Positions 10,401 through 20,000 of a stretch of 64,000 nt of DNA are shown here, piece after piece. Every line of letters begins with the position of its first letter. Within the stretch, counting starts at the first letter, position 1. Source of the DNA: Winogradskyella algicola. Its GTDB lineage: Bacteria; Bacteroidota; Bacteroidia; Flavobacteriales; Flavobacteriaceae. The stretch spans positions 124,001 to 188,000 of the forward strand of contig NZ_SZQF01000004.1 in the NCBI RefSeq assembly GCF_005869935.1. The letters run 5' to 3'. Below the pieces are notes generated by a model. That model saw nothing but the letters and a program-made list of their open reading frames with translations, was not told the origin of the DNA and did not search any database. A program made the translations under genes and the position numbers.

Positions 10401-12243
10401 TAGTGTTGCTTTCAACCCTTATGTACACAATCTGTTCCTCAGAGACAATATTCGTGTAGTTAGTATCATCTGCTATTGGGTTAATTCCTATTAAAGCATC
10501 ATCATTTGTTTCATGAAAGGTGACAGTAACACCGGTTAAACCTTGTAAGACATCAGGTATTATGCTCGTTAAATCGAAATTAGCAAAACCATCATGGTCT
10601 GCATCACACGCATCTATGAAATGTTCTTCTGTATTTATAACAGGATTATCTAAAACAGTAATATCTAAAGTTGTAGTGCTTATACAACCTGTAAACTCAT
10701 CTCTAACACTTACAAAAACTTGTTCGTTACTGCTAGTATTTACATATGGCATCGGTAGAGGATTAGTACCACTAGCTGCGTCTGAAAGTGTACTGTGATA
10801 GGTAACTATAAGATTAGTAAGACCGTTAGTGATTTCATCATTTTTTATATTTAGGTCTATGGTTGTAAATCCATCAGCAACTTGGTCATCGCAAACTTCT
10901 AATGGAGAAGGATTATTGATGTTAGGTAATGAATTAACAGTAAGATTGAAGTTTGAAAATGCCAAGCAACCGTCATTATTGTCTTCAATTCTTAAATATA
11001 TTACTTGTGGATTTGTTGTATTTTCAATAGGGTTGGTAATAGGATTAACGCCACTCTGAGCTTCGATGTCAGAATAGTGATATGATATAGTATAGTTTGA
11101 AGAAGGCACAGAAGCTAAAACTTCAGCATCTTTAGTCGATAAATCAAATAGTTCTATGCCATCATTGCTTATATCATCGCAAATTTCAAAATCAGAAATT
11201 GGATCTGAAGATTGTGTGGAACTTAAAGTAAGGTTAATATCATCCTCAATAACGCAAGTGCTGCCAGAGAGAGGAATTTCTATTTCAACGCGATAGTTAC
11301 CTGTAACGCTTGCATTAAAATTAGTTTGGTTCGCACCAGGAATTAAAACATCATTAAAGTACCAACTATATGTTGCCTGTGGGTTGCCTATATCTCCATC
11401 TAAAGTAACTTCACTTGCGCAGGTTGAAAAATCTTCACCTAAATCTACTGAAGCATTAAAACTATTACCTTGTATAAAAACTGCAGAGTCATAGTTTTCA
11501 TCAGTTTGGTCTGCAATAATTAATTTTATTTGATATTCTACATTGGGTTGTATAGCGGCAGTTGCAGACAATACTGTGGTTCTACCGTTGTAATTTGTAT
11601 CACCAAGACTATAACCTTCAAAATATGCTTCATTAGAAGCTTCGCAAAATCCAACAATTTCATCATGAACTGTATTGGTGTTAACGGGAGTAGTAGTGCC
11701 AGGTACCACAGCAATATTAGTATACGGATTGTTAGTGCCAGCCTCTCTAATTAAAAAAGCAAAACCATCTGAGTACTGACAAGGAAAGTTTCCAAAATAT
11801 TCTTCAGAGGCTAAAATGTAATTAAATTGAATTTGATTTGATATAGAGGTAAAATTAAACGCAATAGATGTAGCATTAAGAGTTCCTGTAATGCCAAGAG
11901 CAGTCTCTAAATCTGAGTCAGTTCCCCAACTACTGCTACCTTCGTTTAAGGTTGCTGAATTTTCTATATTTCCTGCAGAATTGGCATTACCTGTACTTAA
12001 TACAATTCCGTTTTCAAAAGGGAAGTTTGAATTTGCTCTTTCAAAATAACCAAAACTACCCAAACCAGCCACACTGCCGTTTGTGGGAGAACTAATATTA
12101 GACACTTCTACACAACCTTGTATGAGATTGTTTTCAATTAAATTTTGAGGGCTAAGCGAATTATCTACCGAGATTTGCTGACCATAAGAAAAGCAAAAAA
12201 ATAAGCAAAAGCATAATAGGAGGGAGCGGTTAATACAATCCAT
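7408..12243 (-). CDS. Choice-of-anchor L domain adhesin with T9SS type B sorting domain
   Basis: 1611 residues, a near length-match to its downstream paralogue. Signal peptide about 1-22 (ends FSYGQQ). Choice-of-anchor L domain about 25-265 (ASEEYFGNFPC), Ig-like domain to about 340, then about 11 repeats of ~95 residues. In this copy the repeat starts are especially regular: CDADHDGFANFDL, CDIDNDGVEEFSF, CDEDQDGFTTTDL, CDDDQDGLFTINL. PKD-like and SprB-like segments lead to the type B sorting domain (PKHMSPNGDGLYDTWHI, FNRYGKH, GWDG). Such D-x-D-x-D-G loops usually bind calcium, so a calcium-stiffened extracellular stalk is likely (inference). The gap to the following gene is 111 bases; the upstream side is a 428-base non-coding stretch, so this gene may start a transcription unit. 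Confidence 0.9.
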   Translation of the reverse strand: MDCINRSLLLCFCLFFCFSYGQQISVDNSLSPQNLIENNLIQGCVEVSNISSPTNGSVAGLGSFGYFERANSNFPFENGIVLSTGNANSAGNIENSATLNEGSSSWGTDSDLETALGITGTLNATSIAFNFTSISNQIQFNYILASEEYFGNFPCQYSDGFAFLIREAGTNNPYTNIAVVPGTTTPVNTNTVHDEIVGFCEASNEAYFEGYSLGDTNYNGRTTVLSATAAIQPNVEYQIKLIIADQTDENYDSAVFIQGNSFNASVDLGEDFSTCASEVTLDGDIGNPQATYSWYFNDVLIPGANQTNFNASVTGNYRVEIEIPLSGSTCVIEDDINLTLSSTQSSDPISDFEICDDISNDGIELFDLSTKDAEVLASVPSSNYTISYHYSDIEAQSGVNPITNPIENTTNPQVIYLRIEDNNDGCLAFSNFNLTVNSLPNINNPSPLEVCDDQVADGFTTIDLNIKNDEITNGLTNLIVTYHSTLSDAASGTNPLPMPYVNTSSNEQVFVSVRDEFTGCISTTTLDITVLDNPVINTEEHFIDACDADHDGFANFDLTSIIPDVLQGLTGVTVTFHETNDDALIGINPIADDTNYTNIVSEEQIVYIRVESNTTSCASVTPIEIHTNLLLTATDIDDISRCDIDNDGVEEFSFLSIATSIINDLPIEFGISIEFYLTENDRDNQVNAIDQSVPFVPTSNPQTIYLGLSSATCYDIEQIDITLVPVYEFENINSQTVCDEDQDGFTTTDLSQFDAQVTDALDGFSVTYFLTEQDARNATNVLPNFYTNTTNPFTVYPRITSDETGCSDVNFFEITVLEAPITSTPSDIVICDDDQDGLFTINLLDVIQQVVSSTNERQITFYNSQTDADNGSNAITNESSYNAQTESIYIRVENTTTGCHSTEELNIIVNTLPVFTAIDNYKICEDSSDGFADFIFNTKDAEILNGQTGKEVLYYLSQEDAHNRTNAINKDVAYQNTSTPQTIFVRVENTTDQDCYGTTSFIIEVGTNPVYNEPADWFVCDDISNDGSETFDLSTKITEISEGISDNLAVTFYTSLNNAENSIDPLPLQFTNTVNPQTIFVQIDNGTICNSITSFELNVIQVPDVNPSVPLIACDTNYDGFTEFDLTNAEFDILDVRQDDIEITYFENYEDAETNSNVISNPEAYTNTSNPQTVYIKINNTISNCYVLVPIDLSVNMPPVINDFQSYDICESEDNSFDLTEINEVIMDESFNVLFSYYITEADAYANENELNTDYTYSTNNDTLFARAEFSTTYCFTVYEFNLNVNQLPIANQPTDLEACDDDFDSLLDFDLSQQNTEILGTQNPSDFTITYHNSEDDANSNLSAVDTDYIAFDSEIIYARVENNATACYSVTQFSVIIHPLPVIDIEDQVICLDNLPLIVSANTNNPTDQYIWSTGETTSEIEITEIGTYWVTVTTEFGCENTRVFSVVESEAATIEATEVIDFSDPNNITVTISGIGDYLYQLDDGEPQESNFFDNVGMGYHTITIIDLNGCSEVTRDILVIDIPKHMSPNGDGLYDTWHIVGVETLPGTIIHIFNRYGKHLTTLGHDGPGWDGTLNGHNLPASDYWFVANVVRGSQSFEVKGHFAIRR

Positions 12244-12671
12244 AAGTTAGGTTAAGTTTTCTGGGTACAAAGTGTTGTCATTTTTGGGGCTGACCTATTG
12301 TACGCTTGTAAGCGCGAAAAATACGTGTAATGAAGATGAAACACAAAAAAACACGATGAAATACACGTAATGTTAACATTTTAAAACAATTTGTATTCTT
12401 AATCGTACAAAAAAGACCTCAAAAAGAGGTCTTTTTCCCAAATTGAAATTTCGAAAACATTACAGCCTCAACAATAATGTTCCTTAACCTGAAACTCCAT
12501 ATTGTTGTTTTCCTTCTTGGAAAAACATAGCTTTCGATAAATAAAATATTAAGAGGGAAAGTGTATGATAATTGGGAGGGAAATTGAAAATCAATACACA
12601 ATAACTAAAATTAATTGATGATTTTCTTATCTGCAAATGAAAAAGATAAACGGACAAAAATCTTAACAATT
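12244..12671. other. 428-base non-coding stretch between adhesin genes
   Basis: It contains the terminator at 12409-12436 and, next to the start at 12243, an inverted pair TACGTGTA (12322-12329) and TACACGTA (12362-12369). Short open frames on the minus strand here resemble no family. No clear TAnnTTTG promoter was found. The rest shows nothing recognisable. Confidence 0.5.
12409..12436 (-). terminator. Intrinsic terminator after the CARDB-like gene
   Basis: AAAAAGACCTC pairs perfectly with GAGGTCTTTTT around a 5-base A loop. On the minus strand the hairpin is followed by TTTTTTGTAC. It lies about 235 bases past the stop at 12672 and is the likely end of the three-gene group starting at 20465. 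Confidence 0.8.
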
Positions 12672-14513
12672 CTAGTAATTTACGTACACCCAACCTACCA
12701 TTGGTCGATAGTTAGGATCATTAAGGTTTAAAATGTAGTAGTATGTACCAACAGGAACCGTTTTGCCATGATTATTTATTCCTCGATTTATTTTTCCATT
12801 CCATGGTTTTTCGTTGTTGCCTTCAAAAATGATATCACCATAACGGTTGTAAATTTGTAACTCATGCGCTGTAAAGATATCGTAAAGCCCTTGTATATTA
12901 AACCAATCGTTAAAGTTATCCTCATTTGGTGAGAACCCATTTGGTACATAAGGAGGACAATTTTCTATTGAAAGCTGAAATTGATAAATCTCATAACAGG
13001 GTGGACTTTCTAAACGTACATAAATAGTTTCAGGATTTGAAATATTATTGTAGTTAGTTGGTATTAAAATAGAATTTGATGCTGATTCTAAATCTTCCAG
13101 TGATTGATAAAAAGAGATAAGGGTTTCATCATAATTCAGATTAATTAAGGCATCATATAGATTATAAGTTGAAGTTTCAAAACCTTCGTTACACCCGATT
13201 AAGCCTGGTAAAGTAATAATGTCTGGTATAACTAATAATTCAATATCAATAAAGTTAGTGTTATTATTTTCGTTAGTTTCGGTTACAGTCCCAGACATGC
13301 TGCCATCATCATCAACACTGGCGACTATGGTTAAATTTGGATTGGATTCTTGAGGAACAGTTAAGGTGATTGTATTAGACTCAGATGCACCAATATTTAA
13401 AGGGCTTATGGTTTGGCTTTGACCAATGAGAAGATCATCTAAATAAAATGCAATAGGTGTATTTACTGGTAAAACATCTGTACTATTAAAGTTGTTTACA
13501 GTATAGAAAATCTCGATGCTATTATCACCACAATTCACTATAAAATCATTAATGTCTATTGTAGCATCTGGCAATTGACTGTTGAGTACTGTAATAATAT
13601 TATTTAGAATTATGAGGTCTGCACTGAAGCCTCCGTTTTCATTAATGCCACCAGTAGTTAATTTTATGGATACAGAAGTATCGCCAATATTTATATTATT
13701 TTCTAAATCGTAAACGTCTAAATCTGCATTATAAAATGTGGTAGAATTGGTAAATGTATTTGTACCGTTAAAAGCATTGTCTGCGAGATTTAAAGGTGGA
13801 TTTGAAATAATATTATCATTAACCGATAGCGATTCGCCATAATTAAGACTATTATCTCCTTCCCATGCCAGAAAACCAATTTTAGCACCTTGGTTATCAA
13901 TAACATCAATATTTTCTAGGGTAATTTCTTTTTCTTGTATATTACGGTTAATGATTTCAAGACCTTGATATAAGTTTATTTGGTTTAAAGGTAAATTATC
14001 ATTTTGATAAATGACGTAAATACTCCAACCACCAAAATTAGTCCTGTTATTGCAATATCCAGGATTAGACATTAATTCAGCGCTTATATCTAGGTCTGAA
14101 AACTCATAGTTTCCATTTCCTTGGCTAAGTACTATGTCGGTAATATCTGCGTAGCAAGAAAAATAATCAAGAGGTCCATTTAAAATATCATTAAAGGTTA
14201 CACTGTATAAATCTTCACTAGAAATTTGTATGTCGTTTAGAGTAACTTCCGTATCACCAGAGCCAGAGCCTGCCCAGTACAAATAGGCTTTTATAATTTC
14301 GTTTTCTGAATTTAATGAAAGGGTTGCATCAGAGGATTCTAGAAGTGAACAAAAACTTTGATCAATATTGTTTTCTGCTTGGTTTAAAGTGTTTCCGATA
14401 GCAGTATAATCATACCTGCCATTAAACTGCTCAAACAGAGAAATATCTTGTGCAAACAGTTGATGTGCCAAGCCTAAAAAAAGCAAAGTGAATATGTAGT
14501 GAGCTTGTTTCAA
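12672..14513 (-). CDS. T9SS type B secreted protein with CARDB-like domain
   Basis: 613 residues. Signal peptide about 1-21 (ends LFAQ). The N-terminal half (about 22-330) is a beta-rich region with AYLYWAGSGSGDTEVTL and GGWSIYVIYQN blocks, seen in many flavobacterial secreted proteins but of unknown function. About 335-430 is CARDB-like (IFYTVNNFNSTDVLP, TNENNNTNFIDIEL). One copy of the repeat shared with the neighbours follows (CNEGFETSTYNLYDAL, PETIYVRLE). The C-terminus begins YVPNGFSPNEDNFNDWF and contains YNRYGDIIFEG and PWNGK, a divergent gliding-motility C-terminal domain. It is 37 bases downstream of the 14551-17016 gene, consistent with one transcript. Secretion is well supported; substrate or partner is unknown. 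Confidence 0.88.
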   Translation of the reverse strand: MKQAHYIFTLLFLGLAHQLFAQDISLFEQFNGRYDYTAIGNTLNQAENNIDQSFCSLLESSDATLSLNSENEIIKAYLYWAGSGSGDTEVTLNDIQISSEDLYSVTFNDILNGPLDYFSCYADITDIVLSQGNGNYEFSDLDISAELMSNPGYCNNRTNFGGWSIYVIYQNDNLPLNQINLYQGLEIINRNIQEKEITLENIDVIDNQGAKIGFLAWEGDNSLNYGESLSVNDNIISNPPLNLADNAFNGTNTFTNSTTFYNADLDVYDLENNINIGDTSVSIKLTTGGINENGGFSADLIILNNIITVLNSQLPDATIDINDFIVNCGDNSIEIFYTVNNFNSTDVLPVNTPIAFYLDDLLIGQSQTISPLNIGASESNTITLTVPQESNPNLTIVASVDDDGSMSGTVTETNENNNTNFIDIELLVIPDIITLPGLIGCNEGFETSTYNLYDALINLNYDETLISFYQSLEDLESASNSILIPTNYNNISNPETIYVRLESPPCYEIYQFQLSIENCPPYVPNGFSPNEDNFNDWFNIQGLYDIFTAHELQIYNRYGDIIFEGNNEKPWNGKINRGINNHGKTVPVGTYYYILNLNDPNYRPMVGWVYVNY

Positions 14514-14550
14514 TAGGCTTAGGTTGGTTCATCTAAATTACAATATATAT

Positions 14551-17016
14551 TTATCGCACCAAACTAAAGTGACTGGTAAACGTTCTGCCGTCTTCTAGTT
14601 GAACTTTAAACCAATAGTCGCTTGAAGGCATAAGCGCACCATTATATGTGCCATCCCAACCACCACTAAGAGGGTTGAGTTCTGCCAGCAATTTACCATA
14701 ACGATCAAAAATTAAAATACTTGTATTTGGTTGAAATTGGCGACTAATACCTCTGACCTGCCAAAATTCATTAACACCATCACCATTTGGTGTAAAGAAT
14801 TTAGGAAAGCCAATAACAGATACTAATTCTTCGGAAATACCGCAATCGTTTTTGTCTCTTACAAATACGGTGTAAAGTCCTGGTAAAATATCCTCAAATA
14901 TATTTGAGTCTTGATAAGGCCCATCAATATCATCCAAAGCATATTCATAATCACCCTCACCAGAGACCAAAACTGTAATCGTATTGTTGTTAGAAGCATC
15001 AACAACTTCAATAGCATCAATAGTTGCAATGTTAGATGGTAAAACGGTAATAGTTCTATCTTTAAAACAACCATTTACATTACTTACTCTGACATTGTAT
15101 GTGCCAGGTGCGTCAACTTCTATAGTTGCTGTATCTTCACCAGTAGACCAATCAAATAAATAATTGCTAGGTGAGTCGTTAATAACACCAGCATCCAACA
15201 CTATGGTTTCGGGAAAACTATTGAGACAGTATAAGGTTTCAAATTCGGTTTCAATATCAGGAAGTTCGTAAACCGTAAGTTCAATTTCACTTATTCCGTA
15301 ACACGCATTGGCATTTTCAACACGTGTGTAGATGGTTTGATTATAAGGAATAGTGTTGGTGAAATTGGCGGTAAGTGGATTGACTTCAACTAGAGCATCT
15401 TCATAAGTTTCATAATACTGAAGGTCTAAACCAGCAGGAGCACCAGCCAAGACAATGGCGTTAGTGTCGTTAAGATTAAATGTTGCAAAACCATCTTCAG
15501 TACCATCAGCATCGCATACAGCAATACTAGCATCATTAGATGATGTAGTACTCACTTCTAAAGACACCTCACTAAAACTTACACAACCCGTAACAGTATT
15601 GGTTACTCTCGCATAAATAATTTGAGGATTAAAGAAGTTTTCAAAAGCATCAGGATTAATGGCGTCGGTCTCGTTCTCTGCGTCAGTTTGAGATAGGTAA
15701 TAACTAATAATTGCATTGGCATCGTTATTAGTAATTTCGCTATTAATTTCATTAAGATTGAAGGTTGTAAAACCCTCTGGTATGCCGTCTTCGTCACATT
15801 GTATTAGCGATACATCATTGGCAATAGGTTTAGCAGCTACTATTATATTAAATGAAGTAAACCCTACACAACCAGTATTTATATCTTCTATTCTCGCAAA
15901 AATTTCGGTTGGTGTTGCTGAAGTATTTGTATAAATAGTAGGTAAAGCTGAAGTATTAGCTACAGCATCACCTTCAGATAAATGGTAGCTTATATTGAGA
16001 TTAGCACCTAAGATACCATTCTCAATTTCCTGTGTTTTGACATCAAAATCGAAAGTTGTTTGTCCATTTTGATCATCACCATCTGTATCATCATCGCACA
16101 ATTGATACGTGGAAGGATTATTAAAATTTGAAAAACTAGTAATATTAATAACGATATCATTTATGATAAAGCATCCTGTAACGGTATTTTCTATTCTTAT
16201 AAACACAGTTTGGGTGATTGGAAAACTCGTAAAAATATTGCCTAGAGGGTTTATATTGATGGTGGCATCGTTTTCTGATATGTGATAACTCACAGCTACA
16301 TCATTAGCACCATTGATAATATCTTGTGTTAAGCTAGTAAAATCGACCTGAGTAATATCATCATCGAAAGGTGCCGTACGGTCACAAAGCTCTAAAGGAG
16401 GTAAACTTGTAATGTTTGGGTTTGTTAACACAGGATTTGAAGGACTTTCAGGGAATGTCGCTGTGCCTGTCCATTCTAATGAGAAAGGACTGTTGCCTAT
16501 AGGTCTATCAATGACTAAAAAATAAGTTTCGCCTGCTAGTACATCTAAATCACTTACAAAGCTATCTCCATCTGCTCCAGGTCCTTCATTAGGATCCGGA
16601 TCATCCGGACTCATACCTGTACGGTTGTTACCTTGATTAGCTGCTGCAGGATTGGTGGTTGAGCATCTGATAGTTTGACCTAAATTACCACAAGTGGCAT
16701 TAGGACCAAATAGAAAAAAGTCGTAATCCTCAGAAATAGCCGTACTACTTGGTGTTAATGTAAAGGCAAGTGTGCCAGAGGTTGCAATAGTCACCTGAAA
16801 CCAGATGCTGTTATTTTCACCACTTCCACAATCGCTTAATCCTTGTACTTCCTCAACACCTTGTCCATTAACATCAAAACTAAAACTAGAGTTTCCACAA
16901 ACTGTAACTGCATTTATGCAATCATTTGGTTCTTGTCCTAAACAAAAAATACTAAAGCTTAGGGCGCTTATTATTAAAAAGTATTTGTTTAAAAATAAAT
17001 TTGGTTTCAATATCAT
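14551..17016 (-). CDS. T9SS type B secreted protein with pre-peptidase-like N-terminal domain
   Basis: 821 residues. Signal peptide about 1-28 (ends FCLGQ). Residues about 29-190 (NDCINAVTVCGN, NSIWFQVTIATSGTLAFTL, DYDFFLFGP, YFLVIDRP) look like a jelly-roll/pre-peptidase C-terminal-type domain. Four repeats of the shared family follow (third start CDEDGIPEGFTTFNL, fourth CDADGTEDGFATFNL), then a PKD-like segment, a SprB-like segment and the type B sorting domain (FFTPNGDGVNEFWQV, FDRYGKLL, GWDGTYNG). Its start overlaps the previous gene's stop by ATGA (17013-17016), indicating translational coupling. The C-terminal ~400 residues are almost identical to those of that upstream gene. Role: surface or secreted structural protein, not further assignable. 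Confidence 0.9.
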   Translation of the reverse strand: MILKPNLFLNKYFLIISALSFSIFCLGQEPNDCINAVTVCGNSSFSFDVNGQGVEEVQGLSDCGSGENNSIWFQVTIATSGTLAFTLTPSSTAISEDYDFFLFGPNATCGNLGQTIRCSTTNPAAANQGNNRTGMSPDDPDPNEGPGADGDSFVSDLDVLAGETYFLVIDRPIGNSPFSLEWTGTATFPESPSNPVLTNPNITSLPPLELCDRTAPFDDDITQVDFTSLTQDIINGANDVAVSYHISENDATININPLGNIFTSFPITQTVFIRIENTVTGCFIINDIVINITSFSNFNNPSTYQLCDDDTDGDDQNGQTTFDFDVKTQEIENGILGANLNISYHLSEGDAVANTSALPTIYTNTSATPTEIFARIEDINTGCVGFTSFNIIVAAKPIANDVSLIQCDEDGIPEGFTTFNLNEINSEITNNDANAIISYYLSQTDAENETDAINPDAFENFFNPQIIYARVTNTVTGCVSFSEVSLEVSTTSSNDASIAVCDADGTEDGFATFNLNDTNAIVLAGAPAGLDLQYYETYEDALVEVNPLTANFTNTIPYNQTIYTRVENANACYGISEIELTVYELPDIETEFETLYCLNSFPETIVLDAGVINDSPSNYLFDWSTGEDTATIEVDAPGTYNVRVSNVNGCFKDRTITVLPSNIATIDAIEVVDASNNNTITVLVSGEGDYEYALDDIDGPYQDSNIFEDILPGLYTVFVRDKNDCGISEELVSVIGFPKFFTPNGDGVNEFWQVRGISRQFQPNTSILIFDRYGKLLAELNPLSGGWDGTYNGALMPSSDYWFKVQLEDGRTFTSHFSLVR

Positions 17017-20000
17017 CGTTTTAAAGAAAAGTGACTGGTAAATGTTCTACCATCTTCTAGTTGAACTTTAAACCAATAGTCACTCGCTGGCATGTTAGCT
17101 CCATTATATGTGCCATCCCAACCAGAGCCGAGTGGATTGAGTTTTGTTAAAAGTTTACCGTAGCGGTCAAAAATTAAAATACTTGTATTTGGCTGAAATT
17201 GGCGACTAATACCTCTGACCTGCCAAAATTCATTAACTCCATCACCATTTGGAGTAAAGAATTTAGGAAAACCAATAACAGATACTAATTCTTCAGAAAT
17301 ACCACAATCGTTTTTGTCTCTTACAAATACGGTGTAGAGTCCAGGTAAAATATTCTCAAATATATTTGAGTCTTGATAAGGCCCATCAATATCATTCAAA
17401 GCATATTCATAATCACCTTCACCAGATACCAAAACTGTAATCGTATTGTTGTTAGAAGCATCAACAACTTCAATAGCCTCAATAGTTGCAATGTTAGATG
17501 GTAAAACGGTAATAGTTCTATCTTTAAAACAACCATTTACATTACTTACTCTGACATTGTATGTGCCAGGTGCGTCAACTTCTATAGTTGCTGTATCCTC
17601 ACCAGTAGACCAGTCAAAGAAATAATTACTAGGTGAGTCATTAATAACACCAGCATCTAATACGATAGTATCAGGAAAACTATTGAGACAGTACAAGGTT
17701 TCAAATTCGGTTTCAATATCGGGAAGTTGGTAAACGGTAAGCTCTATTTCACTGATGCCATAACACGCATTGGCATTTTCAACACGTGCGTAGATGGTTT
17801 GATTATAAGGAATAGTGTTGGTGAAATTGGCGGTAAGTGGATTGGCTTCAACTAGAGCATCTTCATAAGTTTCATAATACTGAAGGTCTAAGCCAGCAGG
17901 AGCACCAGCCAAGACAATGGAGTTAGTGTCGTTAAGATTAAATGTTGCAAAACCATCTTCAGTACCATCAGCATCGCATACAGCAATGCTGGCATCATTA
18001 GATGATGTGGTGCTGACTTCTAAGGTAACCTCACTAAAACTTACACAACCAGTTGAGGTATTAGTGACCCTTGCGTAAACTGTTTGAGGATTAAAGAAAT
18101 TATTAAAAGCATCAGCGTCAATTTCATTTTGTTCGTTTTCTGCATCTTCAAGAGAAAGGTAATAGCCAACGTTTCTATCTGTTTCGTTATTTATAACATC
18201 ATCGCTAAATAAACCAATATTAAACGTTGTGAAGCCTTCTGGTATACCATCTTCATCACATTGTACAATAGAAATGTTATTTGCCACTGGCGCATCATTA
18301 ATGGTAAGTTGAAAACTTCCTATGCTGTAACAATCTGTGTTATTTGTGTTTTCTATTCTAACAAAAATAGTTTCGTTAACTGGTGTTGTATTTGTATAAG
18401 TTAACGCTAGTGCCGAGGTGTTATCGTCTGCATCTTGTTGGCTGGGATGAAAGGTTATGTTTGTGTCGGTTTCTGGTTGTTCTCCTCTAATGGATGGGAT
18501 TAGGTCATTGAGTTGAATAGTTGCAATACCATCAGTTGGGTCGCCTTCATTATCGCAGAATTCTATATTATTTAATTGAACGATTTGTGGTGTGTTAAAA
18601 ACTACAATTTGAAAACTAGTGACATCAAAACAATTAGTATTATCTATATTATCAACCCTAACATAAATTGTATTGTCCGGATTGTTGGTGTTACTGTAAG
18701 GGAAAGTTATTTCATTTTCAAGATTATTAGCATCATCCATAGATTCAAAATAACGCACATTATATTGTGTAGCGGATTGATTTAAAAGTGCTTCACTATT
18801 TTTATTGGTAAAATCTAAACCGTCAACAATACCATCGTTTCCGAAATCATCACAGACAATAACATCTGAAACAGAGTTTGCAACAGGGATATCAAAAACA
18901 CCAACAACTGCACTACCTTCAATAGGACATTCGCCATTATTGGGTTCTATGTAAACTTCATAAAAACCAGGAGTATCAATAATTAGCTGTGCTTGGTTAT
19001 TTCCTGCAATAGGATTACCATCAAAAGACCAAACATAATCGGCACCGGGAATATCGTCTGCCTGTAATGTGTAACTATCTCCAATACACAATCGCAATTC
19101 TGAGGTGCTTATTCCGTTTCTGATTATATCTATTTCAGAGCCTAGAAACGATGTAATAAATGGCGGTAAACCTAACCTTGCAGAAGTGCCAACAGCTAAG
19201 GCTTGTCCAGAAACGTTATAAGTAGAGGTTAATCCAGCTTCACTTGGGTTTTCAATAACATCTAAAGTGTTTATGTTTAAAGTGTTGCACACATAAATTT
19301 TATTGTTGGGAGCTAATTGCATCGAAGAAATAAAACCAGTATTAATTGGTTGTTGATGGATAATAGTTTCAGTATTGTTGTTGTCAAGATCAAATTGGTT
19401 AACATTATTTGTATTAGTATTTGTATTTCTGTATGTAACATAGACTTTTTTAGAGTCAGCAGAAAATTCAGTTCCGTAAGCAGAAATATTTGCTAATAGA
19501 TTAACAGGATTACTCACAGTTCCTGTTTCATTATCAAAATCATATAGCCAAAAACTACCTGTATTTTGAGAATTTGCAACATTACTTGGTTGATTGATAT
19601 TTTGAGCATGACATACAGCTATTTTTGTACCATCAGGCGAAGATTTCATGTAGCCAATACCATTTCGTCTGTAACCTTGTGTGGTAATGTTTGGTGGAAC
19701 TACTGAGGTTACTGGAGTTAAATCATTAAAACCATTTGAGTCTATTTTGAAGGCATAAAACGTATCTACAAATTGAGTAATTACCCACATAGTCTCGCAA
19801 TCTGATCCTTGGACAGCAGTAATCTTTTCTGCACATTTGTATAAAACTTGGTCTGGATTCGAAGTATCATAAGTTATAAGGTGTACATTTTTTTCTGTAG
19901 GAACCACATCACCTAAGCCTCCATTTAGCGTCATATCTACTAATGAGTAGTTAAAACCATTATTAAAGCCGTCATCCGCTTGTGGTACAGTTTGCGATGC

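Noticed and set aside
2443-11754. Plus-strand open frames opposite the adhesin genes
   Set aside because: They are antisense to long conserved coding regions, have no start signals or family resemblance, and arise from the AT-rich repeat coding.
12419-12693. Two small minus-strand frames (60 and 69 residues) in the adhesin gap
   Set aside because: They overlap each other, a terminator and the end of the next gene, and show no recognisable domain.
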